Below, one piece after another: positions 26,201 through 38,599 of a stretch of 52,088 nt of DNA. The position numbers and the translations under genes are program-made. Every line of letters begins with the position of its first letter. Within the stretch, counting starts at the first letter, position 1. The stretch lies in assembly GCF_000485595.1 (NCBI RefSeq), contig NW_014578211.1:108011-160098 (forward strand), read 5' to 3'. The notes under the pieces were generated by a model that had not been told where the DNA came from, did not search any database, and saw only the letters and a program-made list of their open reading frames with translations. Source of the stretch: Priapulus caudatus (lineage: Eukaryota; Priapulida; Priapulimorpha; Priapulimorphida; Priapulidae).

Positions 26201-29200
26201 ATCTTACACGTTAATCATCGGGAGCTCCACTTTTAGGCAGTGCCTAAATCTGAATATTATAAAAACGTTAAATGGCGATCATTTAGGTGTAACACCATCA
26301 CTCGCCCACATCTCAGACTTTCACATCTCAAACATTTATTTTTGAACATAAAAAATTACACATAATTATCATGAGTATATAATGGGAGTTCTCCCATATA
26401 TACTCTTCGTTTCTATAATGTACGTCGATGGTTGCTCAATTAAAACTGACTTCTCACTCACTCATTTGTGTCCTTTTTTGTGGTGAGCTACAGTGTCATT
26501 GACACTCATTTATTCTTCAATCCTGCAAGAAAAAATTACCTTACATATGTCACGCAAGTCACATTTATGGGCTGTCACGCGAGTCACCTGCCTGCACTGT
26601 TTATCAGTATGAGAGGAATGATGTCTTTTTAAACAAATATACAATTTGAGAAGTAAGCACTGACATTTACAATTACTTTGAACATAGAACCACATGAAAG
26701 TTACTAATAAAAATTAAAATAGGATATCACAAACTATTCTGCGTGACTCGCGTGACGGGCTACTAACACGTGTTTTGAAGTATACTTCACACCTAAGCGA
26801 TTTTGTAAAATATTATAAGTTTGATCTGAGTTATACCCGGTGAACTAGGTACCCAATACCCTTCATCACTCCATACATCATTTGCATTGCTAGAAACCTT
26901 TCTTCAAGTGAGCAACATTCTCCTAAGTATGTGACTTGTGTGACATTGTAGCTCATAGTATTAACAAATGTTAGGGTAATCAAAATTTTGATGACTGAAA
27001 TGCTTTGATCCATGAAGAAAAAGTTAATACTTAGTTACTACCATATGATCCATTGTGAAAACAGGGGAAATATTGTAAGTCTCAGTTTTGTATAGGAAGA
27101 ATGGTGCATACGCTATGCATAGGTTGCCAACATACAATATTTTCCCTGTTTTTACAATTAATCACCTGGTAGTAACTAAGTATTAACTTTTTCTTCATGG
27201 ATCATAACATTTTAGTCTTCAAAATTCTGATTACGCTAACATTTGTTAATGCTATGAGCTACTACGTCACACGAGTCACAGAATAATGTCACGCGAGTCA
27301 CATACTCTGGAGGATGTTGCTCACTTCAGATGAGGTTTCTAGCATTGCAAATGATGCATGGAGTGATCAAGGGTATTGGGTACCTAGTTCACCAGGTATA
27401 ACTCAGATAAACCTTATAGTATTAGAACTACGAAAAGTCTAAAGTGTGAAGTATACTTAAAAACATGTGTTAGTAGCCCGTCACGCGAGTCACGCACAAT
27501 AGTTCATGATATCTGAGAAAATATTAGTGTGGCTGCAATAACTTCAATGCTAAAATGTGCATAACTGGTAGTGGTACCTTTGCTAAAATCGTTTTTTAAA
27601 CAAGTAGCAGCAAGCTAATATAGGACTGCCAAACCATTAAAAGTTGGATTTTTGTAAAAATGTCACATGAGTCATGGTGGAATGACTGATATGTAAAGTT
27701 TGAATGGCATAGCTTGAACATAGGTTAAATTTTATTGCTATAGCATGTGCATAGATAAATTGCATGTACCGTATTTCATGACTTGTAAGATGCTCCAATT
27801 CATTAGATTGGCAAAAAATTTAGAACGTAATATTAATAATCTAAAAAAAAGACTGCAAGACTGCATAATAGCTCTCCACACTAACCCATATATACTCACT
27901 GTAGATAAGGCTGCACGTTTGCGCTTAATGGTTTCACACCTCAAATTTCCTGTATATACCATATCATAGCTAAAAAAAATAGCTGTTTGCTACACTGACC
28001 TTCAGCTTATAGGATGTAATGTGGTTTTTGGAGAATTTTTTTTAGAAAAAATTGTTTCCTATAAATAACAAATCACAGTATGTAAGTGTTGAGTGTCTAC
28101 ATCTGTAACATGCGCATATGTGTATAACATCTGAGTATATATGCAAGGTGACTCATGGTTTTAGCTGCGCAGCAAGCTGTGAGTCAGGCTGAGACAGATA
28201 CAAAGCAGGCCACCATGAAGCTGAAGCATGCCAAGGATGAGATCAAGAAGAAGGGTGCAAACTTGAAAGAGACAGAGCGCGTGTACAAGAAGGAACAGGC
28301 CAACCATGAAGCTGTGCAAGCGGAATTAAAGAAACTGCAGGTAAGTCAGTAAGTTATTTCCTTGTGGTGCTAGCATGATCCCACTTTCAACAGGGGCAGG
28401 GGAACAACTGTGCACTCACATGACTATGTTGTTGCGATGTGCAGGCTCAGATGGACAAGTTGGACTATAGCACTGAAAGTGAAGAAGAACTGACTGCTAA
28501 GAGACGAACCCTAGCTAAAGAAGTAAATGATTTATGGGAGACTGTAGAGAATGCTGAGTCCAGGTATGAAATGTCCATATTCCGATTCTTTATTAGCCCT
28601 GATATGACCCTAAATCATAATGTTGCATTTGGTACTATTAGACGTTTAAAGTGGATATTTTTTATTAAATCCTCCCTGTTTATACGGGTATATAGAGTGG
28701 AAGAGTGCAATAGCTTTGTTGTCCAATTGTGTTTCAGTATGCCCCAGCTAAGGTTTGAGTACACCGATCCTGAGAAGAATTTTGACAGACGTAAGGTCGC
28801 TGGCCTCGTTGCTAAACTGGTCAGAGTGAAGGATGTAACTACAGCCACTGCTCTAGAGGTGGTTGCAGGTGGCAAGGTGTGTGTACCTTCAATTGTCCTG
28901 AAAACCTGACTTCTTTTCCAGTTGATTGTCTCTCAATGCAGATTTGTCTCCAATATTCAGCTGTTTAAAATTCTCGTTATTCGAATTTTTTCTTATTTCT
29001 TGTCGGCCGTAATTCAAATAACAGTCTAACCTGTGTAAGCTGACAATTCTATAAAACAGGCACTTGTCTATAAAGGACAATTTTGGCATTTCCAGTGAGT
29101 GACCCTAAAACATGTACATATGTACATAAGTTTTACTGTATGTTTGGTGTGCAATGTATCGCTAGTACGAAGCATCTTTAGGCATTCACCTATAATGTAG

Positions 29201-32200
29201 CGATGCTGCTGTTGCAGTTGTACAATGTCATCGTTGACACTGAGCAGACAGGAAAGAAGTTGCTCGAACATGGCAAACTGAAGCGACGCTACACGATTAT
29301 TCCTCTCAACAAGATCCAGGCATATCCCATCTCTGACAACGTGGTGAAGACGGCAAAGTCGCTGGTAAGTGCACTTTATCTTGCTTTTTCACTTTGCTGC
29401 TCTCACTCCTGTGCCCCTTTAAAGGTGTTCAGGAATCATCAGTGAGTATGGACGTCTTACATGGTAGAGTCTTAATATGAGTAATTATGAAAAGTAAAAA
29501 CACTAAAAATTCTACAATCATCTATGCTTTTTCTCTTTGTGAAAATTTACAGTTTTGCACCATTTAGTGTTGATATCTGTTGCTGAAGGCTGTTATAGAC
29601 CAATAAATATCGATACATCTTGATATCAATCGGTCACTTTCACTTATCTTCTTCTATCTTTATATACCACTGTACCATCGATCATTATATGTAGAATTAT
29701 ACATCCACGTTCTACTATGGAGGATAAAAGCAAATGTTATAAATTTGTGTATGTGTTAAAAACTGGTGGTTTGTTGCTGTACAAACCGCGGGAAAATCGC
29801 AATGCTGGCTCGAGCTGTGTGTCGATCACTCTGGGCGGTCAGGCGATGCGCATGCTCTGACCAAGCATTGTCGTCACGCAGGTTGGTAAAGACAACGTTC
29901 ACACGGCGCTCTCGCTCGTCGGCTACGAGGATGACCTCCACGCCGCCATGGAATTTGTCTTCGGCTCGACCTTCATATGCGCCAGCATGGAAGCCGCCAA
30001 GAGCGTGACGTTCCACGAGAAGATCAAGAAGCGCTCGGTGACGTTGGCCGGCGAGACGTATGACCCGCAAGGGACATTGTCCGGAGGTGGGTGTGCGGAC
30101 CGACGTCTGAAAATTACTATAAATAATATTTGATGAAAGAACGACACGGTCATGAATTTATTCTGGACTGCAAGACATAAGTATAACACAAGATGCTCAT
30201 GACTCATCAAAATATTCAAAACAAGATAACACGCCATTTGTAAATGTTTGTTTTGGTCTACGATCGGTAGATAAGTAATGTTTCTGACGTGTTTTCTATG
30301 AAAAACACAGTTTACTAATTTTAAAATATAAAATATAATATCACTATAATTGTAATTCTTAGTGTAAATGTGTTATTTTTATCTTAATATTAAAGTTACG
30401 AAAGGGTCTGGGCTCTCGTAATATTAACAGGAATTTTGAGAAGATTTTTCGTTCTCGTAACTTCACAATATTTCTGTCAATGGTTTACGAGTCGGAGTTA
30501 ATGTTAAGACTAATGTTAAGCCTAATTTTGTTCCTGACAACGGGCGCCTGGATAGTTTTGCCTGTGTGCTGGCCGGATAATCCCACCACTTCTTTCTCAT
30601 GTGTGTTGTTCTCACTGTCGCATTGTTTGCTTGCAGGTGCCCGACCACAGGACAGCTCTGTACTGCAACGCCTGCAGAAGGTGATCGAGGCGGAGAATTT
30701 ACTGAAGCAGAAGCGTGCCGAGTTAAATCAGATTGACGCCAATCTCCAAAAGATGAACAAAGTCTCGAAGCAGTAGGTTACAGTCGGGGTAGTTTCAGAC
30801 TCACTCAACCTGTGAGTTATATCACAATCAGTCGTGCAGCAAGGGAAATCAAAGCAGTAGTCAATTGTGTGTAAATAATAGATATGCACTTTTCTGTTAT
30901 ACACATGGCAATGTAGTTATTGACCTACATCTCTGCAATCAACATGTACACACTTAAAAAAACAAGTTAACAATATTTTAGTACCAGCTGTGGGAGTTTA
31001 CTAGGGAGTGTTCTACAGATCTCTACATTAGTTGTAAAATTTAAAAGATTTCTGCGTTTCACTATATGTTTGCATGTGATGTCGGCTGGCAATTTGCTAA
31101 CTCTAACAGTCATCTGCTCGTGATGTTATGTACAGGTATGGACAGCTGAAGCAACAGTATGACCTTAAGGTGCTCGAGGCAAACGTGATGCTCTCTAATC
31201 TGCAACAAAGCCGACATCAGCAGCAACTGACGGAGCTAGAGGCACTGAAGGAATCTATTGGTGAGCTATTCTCAGCAGGAAAATCAAAATCGCTTAAGGT
31301 GTGTGATTGTTGGCACACGTGTTTCACGTGGTTGCAAAGCAGAACAAGCTCAAGTCGTCGACTTCATATTTCGGAAGCACGCTCACCCAATTATTTTTGT
31401 CATTAAGAACACGTTTACTTTTATGTTAAATCCAAGTATATTGACATGTTGGCAACAGTTTTGGCAACCGGTCTAGCTGTCTTTCTCTAACTGAATAAAA
31501 TCGCTTGGACTTGTCACCAGTTTGACAAAGCACACAGCTAGGTCACTTATCAAAATTGTTGATAAGAAATTAACGCACTTGGATTTATCATCAATTTATA
31601 CTCGTAATGTTGTTATGGAATTCTATGACTTTATTCCAAGTATTGTTATAATTGTTATTGTGCAGGTGAGCAGGAGGAAGTTCTTGAACAAGCAAAACAG
31701 GTGCACAAGAAAGCAACGCAGAAGGCCAAAGAGCTGGCAAACAAGATCAGCGATGCAAAGAACATTCGCGAACGTGAGCTCAAGAGCACCGAGAAGAAGG
31801 TTGCTGACGAGAAGAAAAAGATGGAGGCATCCAGCAAGCAGATGCGGGAGAAGCAGCAGGTAAGAGAGAGGGGGAGGTGTGTGAACTGACGGCGTTAGAA
31901 TTGACCTGTTGGTTGGCCCCGTGTACCTCCACACAAGAATCGTCACAGCAATTAACCACCATTGTATTCAGTGTTTCCCCTGCATTGACACGAGCGTGGC
32001 GGCCGCCACGCAGAAATTTATCCAAAAACACCGCCTCGCTGATGAAAATCACTGTTCTTCCATCAATAAACTACACTTTTTTGACAGCGTTCGAAATTAG
32101 TACCGACTCGGAGGCCTGAGGCCACCAAGTTTTTGCTTCGGCTACCATCTCTACGAAACTGCCGGTCCTCCTGACCGGCACTTTTCCCCCTAATATTACG

Positions 32201-35200
32201 CTGAAATACTACGGTTATCGCAACAGTAGTTTAGATAGAATTTTAAACTGGTGCATTCTAATACGCTCCATTCCTGAACGTAGACGGGGTATCCAAAACA
32301 TCTAGAGCCGAGGGCATGAACTCCCTCAACGCATGATTCGCCACACGAACAAAACCTCATGACAGTCTAAGAAATCGATTGCGGCGGCATGTACCGTAGC
32401 CCAGTGTTTTTATGCCCGCATAACAATAAGTTAATATCTCGCAGGGGTTATCGTGGGGAGTGAGGGCACGACCAATGACACCTGACACGCACGTAATCAA
32501 AGCTGTTAACTGAATTCGTCACTTTTCTTTACGTAGAACAGTAGAAAGTGGACTATTTTTATTCAGTTAGATATCTAGAACATGTAGAAGCAATGTAAAC
32601 TGTATATACTTCAAGATTCTAGGCACTTGTAACTTTGCGAATATGCGGCAGCATTGATCTATGCATGGGGGTACCGTGGACTGGGGAGGAGAAAAACGAA
32701 AGTAAAACCTTTCCCAGAAGCTTGTTTGTTCCTTTTGACAACTTGAAAAAGTGATTCAAGAGTCTCATATAATGTGTTCAGAATAGCTTAGAATGCACCA
32801 AATTGCAAATTTTTTTTTTTCTGGGGGAGCATGCCCCCGGACCCCCCTAGCATGGCGATCACCTTTGATGCTCGGATTGCGCAACCACCAAGAAAAATTT
32901 TACTGCGTGGCCCTAGCTGACCTTTTTGGCCAGGGGAAACACTGCTACCTGTAACACCTCAAATCTGTTGCCCTCAATATGACGCTGTCTATATCATGGC
33001 TATCGCCACTGTCACGTCTTCCAGGAAATGGACACTGTGAAGCTGGAGATTGAGGAGCTGCAAGCTTCACTGGATACATATGCCAATCAGCTGACCGCTA
33101 CTGATGAGGCCATATCTGCTATAAATGAGCAGCTGAAGACACTTGATGAAGCACTTGCTTTGGTCAAGGTATGATATCAGTTGGTGCAAAGTATTTCTAT
33201 CGCTGTTACACTTAATTACCGATAGTTTTAAGTAAATCTCGGTAAGTATGCATAACGTTTGAAAATATATTCAAGGGACACAGGTACTCATCGACACAGG
33301 TCCTATGGTAATAGACAGTAGACTTGTACTGCGGGTCTAATCTAATAAATCACGCTTACTTATTAAATGCGGTGCCTTTCTATGCCACACATGGCATTGA
33401 AATATAAATGTTTCAACTGGGATAATGCTAAAGAAGGTATCTTGCTTTTACAACAACTTCAAGACTGCTCTCTCCATAGCTCCCTCTACCCTAGACATCA
33501 GCCCATACAACTGCCCTCTATTCTTAGCTGTAATGCCACTCTCCTTAACCACAGCCACAAAACTGCAACCACTATATACAATCAAAACCTGTAGAACCAC
33601 TCTCAAACTTTCTCCATTTTCAGCCAATCTGTCTATCATCAACTGTTCTCACTATTGAACACACGTTCATTGTACCTAGGCCGACATCGCACAGATCCAG
33701 GGGAAACTTGCAGAGGTGCGAAAAGTGTTGATGAAACGTAACAAAGAGATTGCTGAGCAGCAGACACAGCAGGAGGCATTGCGCAAGGAGCGCCACACGA
33801 CAGAGCTGCGCGTCACAGAGCTGCAGCATGACGTCAAGAAGCAGGAGAAGTCATCGAAAGACATGGAGGCAAAGGTACGCGAGCCATCTTTACTTGACCG
33901 ACTTACATGATAATATCAGTGTGTATGCATCCACCCAGTGTATAACGGGACACGTGAGGAAGTGCGTGGTGGTGAGAAAGTGAACTGGGATGGTAGTAGT
34001 AAAGCTAAAACTAGTAACAAACCTGTAGCATGCGTGATGGTGTTAAACTGAACTTTTGTTCTGTATTGTGTGATAGCAGGATTACCATGTACAGTATGGT
34101 ATATGGGGCATAGTGGAGATAATTATTATATTGATGATAGCTGACATTAAAAAAAAGTTTTCTCTGGATGTTGGGTTCATTGCAGGTACAGCAAATGTTT
34201 GAGAGCTATGACTGGATCTTAGAGGAGAGGAAGTATTTTGGCCAGGCCGACACTGCCTATAACTTTGAAAAGAACAATCCAAAGGAAGCATCAAAAAAGT
34301 TACAGAAGCTGCAGGAGACTAAAGAGAGACTGGGAAAGACTGTCAACATGCGAGCCATGACCATGCTGGGGAAAGCAGAGGAGCAGGTACATAATCGTTA
34401 CATATGAAAAAACAGAACTGACCACCATCTAGGTAATGTAACAGAAACAAACAAACTGTTGGGCAAATGACAAGACCATGTTGAATAAATATTAATCAAA
34501 CAAGAATATCTTGGGTTCTCTACTACACAAAGTCATATAAGAGAGCAATGCAGTCAGGTGTTATCAATACCGGAGTCCTCTGCAACGCGTCGTTCATCCA
34601 GGCAAATGCCAGCTGGCAGGAAGAAGTTCACTCGTGCATGGAGATTATGAGTGATCTAATCGGTGATCTAAGTCATTAGTAGAGTCATCTCATCCAAAAA
34701 TTCTCACAATATTTTCAGTAATATCCATCCATGCCTAGAAACGTCATGAGGTCCTTTCCGGGGGTGGCCCCAGAAAGTTCACGAAATACTTTCGACCTTG
34801 GCCGTTATGAGTTACTTAATCCTGGCCAAAGATGTGTCAGAGATAAACAATTTAATTGATTTTAGGGTCAACCATCAATGTTTCGTAGTCTAGTGCCAGT
34901 GGTGTTTTATTTCTCACATTAACGTTAGATGCTTAGGTAATGATAATCATTCATAACAATGGGACGTTACAGGTTCTCTCCTAGGTTATAACACTCATAG
35001 GAATTTTTTTTCTCCAGTACCAAGATCTTATGAAGAAGAAGAAGATAGTTGAAAATGATAAGTTGAAGATTGCAGCGACAATTGCTGAGCTGGATGAAAA
35101 AAAGAATGAGGTTTTGATGAAAGCGCACAAGCAAGTTAACAAGGTAAGATATGCTTCCTAGCAGGTTATAACAAGGTAGGATACACTCACTAGCAGGTTA

Positions 35201-38200
35201 TAACAGGGTAGGATATGCTCACCAGCAGGTTATAACAAGGTAGGATACACTGACCAGCAGGTTATGACAAGGTAGGATTAGCTCACCAGCAGGTTATAAC
35301 AAGGTAGTATATGCTCACCAGCAGGTTATAACAAGGTAGGGTACGCTCACCAGCAGGTTATAACAAGGTAGGATACACTCACCAGCAGGTTATAACAAGG
35401 TAGGATACGCTCACTAGCAGGTTATAACAAGGTAGGATACACTCACCAGCAGGTTATAACAAGGTAGGATACACTCACTAGTAGGTTATAACAAGGTAGG
35501 ATACACTCACTAACAGGTTATAACAAGGTAGGATACACTCACTAGCAGGTAATAACAAGGTAGGATACGCTCACTAGCAGGTTATAACAAGGTAGGATAC
35601 GCTCACCAGCAGGTTATGACAAGGTAGGATGCATTCATCAACGGGTAAAACACTTTCAGGTATTCATCACATTCGTCCGCCTAATGGTACTCCTTTTTCT
35701 ACGTCAGGATTTCAGCTCTATCTTCTCGACGCTGTTACCGGGAAGCTGTGCAAAGCTTGCACCACCCGAGGGACAGTCTGTGCTGGATGGACTCGAAGTA
35801 AAGGTTGCGTTTGGAGACGTGTGGAAGGAGTCCCTAAGCGAGCTTAGTGGTGGACAGAGGTGAGGAGGACAAATTGGGAATCTGGGGATGGAAATGTCAG
35901 AGATGAGATTAGCTAAAAGAAGTGGGGACTAGGAGCGACAGCGAGATAGGAGGCAGAGACGCCAAGTAAATTTGAAACAGGCATAAGAGTAAGGAATTAT
36001 AGGACTCCTACAACCCCCACACACATACTTGTCAGTCTACATATACATTGTAAGCCTTAGTTCGAAGATCCCACCTCTCGAAAGGCTGAAGATCCAGGAA
36101 GCAAATTTCGTGAATCAAAAAAAACATAATGAACTAAGAAGATAAATTTGTGGATACTATATTTTATAATACAAAACTATATAAAACCATATAAAACACT
36201 AAACTAATAATTAAAAAATGCATTTTAATTTACATTCACAGAATTAGCTTTTCCACTATTATTTTGGTAAAACTAAAACTAAATAGAGATCATATCATGT
36301 CTAATTATATAGGAATACCCACATATTTCTTTATTGGATAAAATGAGACACCTGAGCAAACTTAAGACATATATATTCAGTGGCTAATTAGAAACGGCAC
36401 CACATCGTTATCACAATTTTTAGCTCATCTGACATAGTCACATGCAGCTTGTAGAATCGCATGATCGTCCGTCCGTCCGTCCGTCCGTCAACAGTTCGGC
36501 ACAAATCTTAACCGCTTGACGTACGGTCACGATATTCGGGACGTGGGGGGGTAATCCGAAAACGAGTTGGGATGTCGACGCTGGGGGTCAAAGGTCAAGA
36601 GGTGTGAAAGAAGGGGAAACATTCACTCCTTAACTTAAGGTATAGGGAGGAAATGCAGAATTGCGGCACAAATCTAAACGGCTCGACCTAGGCTCGTGAT
36701 AGTCGGTGTATGAGCATCGATGGTAGGAAAAGCCATCACTTGTGACGAAATTGGGAGGCGGGTCACAGGTCAAAGGCAATTGGGCACAGGGCATGATTTT
36801 AGAGCATTTTCTGAGGACATGGTGTACGAGCGATTTGGAAAACTTTTTTGTTTCAGGCGTGCTGACCTGGAAGCATTTTGTACTGCTTTACTTGAAAGCG
36901 ACCATGAATGTGCTACACCTTCGGAGCGAAGAAGTAAGTGTCTGATTACCTGTTTGACCCCAAGAGGAGGGATTTAAACATGGATTTTCGTTAACTGTTA
37001 CGTGTTAGAAAGGAATTTGAACGCTGGTTTGCTAGTAGAATCTATACATGCCTGGGGATGCTATGAGGCTACATATGTCACAAGTTGAATTTTCAAAAGG
37101 CTAAATTTGCTGTTCGAAAGAAGTGTTTAGTGCTTGCCTTAAATCGTATAAGTTTCTATGGCATCTCGTACGGTCAGTGTTGTTAATATTGCCACTGCCA
37201 GTGCATGCTGTGGTGGATAGTATGGTGTAGTTTTTGCACTGCGTTAATTCAGATAGCAAGGTGGCAGCTCTCTATTTCAAGCCTGTAGGCTTTGGTTAGG
37301 TTAAATGGACGAGTGCTTACCTATGACTGTCTGTCTTGCAAATAGTTAGTTCACGTATACTTACGTAGTAGTACGTACGATGGAAGCTACCAGCTAACCA
37401 ACGTAACCGCCATCTCGTGGCAATTTCATAACGATCCCAACGAACATTCTCGAGAAGGCTCCTGTCACAGGCCCGTCTTCACCCATCCTGCACGGTCGTT
37501 TGGAAATGAAGGGCTTATCCGTGTTTTCGTACTTGTCCATTTCCACGGAGGACAAGTAGATCTGTCAAGGGATAGCTTTGTCTGCTGGAGCAAGGCAGCT
37601 TTTTAGGAGCAATTTTTCATAATTTTCTACAATCCGCTGGCCGCGCTGCTGAAACCCGAGTTAACATTAGTATAACACATGGCTGCCGGAGTGCACTCAC
37701 GAGATTAACATATACTATAGGGTATAAACATTTATGTGAGCTATATAAAAACGTTACCGCTGGCTAGCTCCAACGAAAACGGTCCTTGCTAGGTGTTAGC
37801 AGACCATCAGTACAATCAGGTCCTGTTAGACAACTGCAGACGCAGCTTATAGACAACTCATGTTCGTACAGGCCTCGTCGGTCACGCGCTACGCTTCGAG
37901 AAAGAGAGAAATTGAGAGAGAGCGAGAGAGGAGAGCCAGAGGGAAGGCAGAGTTTGGAGGAGAGAGAGAGCCGCGAGAAGAGGAAGAGAGAGAGAGAGAG
38001 GAGGATAGAGACGAAAAGAGAGAGGAGCAGAGAGATAGAAGAGAGAGAGAGAGAGAGAAAGACAAAGACAAAGAACGTTGATGTCGAAATGATGTAGAAA
38101 CAGATCCAAACTTGTGTGGTAAACTGTACAACTTTTAATACTCATACACTGTGTTGCCACCTCATCAGACAATCACACAAACAGACAAAGAACGCCGCAC

Positions 38201-38555
38201 ACGCGCATACGCGCGTGTGCTCAGCTCGCTGCCCAGAACCCGAATCCCGAATCCCCTTCCTATTACATCTCTCCCTATATCTTGAGCGCACATGTCACCC
38301 GTTCTGTCCGTTCCAACCGTTCCCCTCATTTCACAATCACCCTAGAAACTGCCTAACCTAGAATGCGCTTATCCAACTCCCTGTAAAATCAATGCTGCCG
38401 CCCAATATGCGCGACGTTCTGTCTAGCTAGACCATATGGCTAAAACAACTACCAGTCTATCTCCACTCGACTAATCCATGTAACGTGTATAAAATAGACG
38501 TTACATGAGTGCGAGCGAGAGAGAGAGGGAGAGAGAGCGTGAAGGGAAGAGAGAG

Positions 38556-38599
<44 letters not shown>

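Noticed and set aside
28159-28172. Alternative acceptor GCGCAG for exon w6
   Set aside because: It would shift the frame; TTTTAG gives an ungapped match to the family.
35144-35623. CRISPR-like regular 32-bp repeats
   Set aside because: The units are contiguous with no spacers and the locus is a eukaryotic intron.
37860-38097. Charged R/E/K-rich open frames
   Set aside because: (GA)n microsatellite translated in frames; low complexity.
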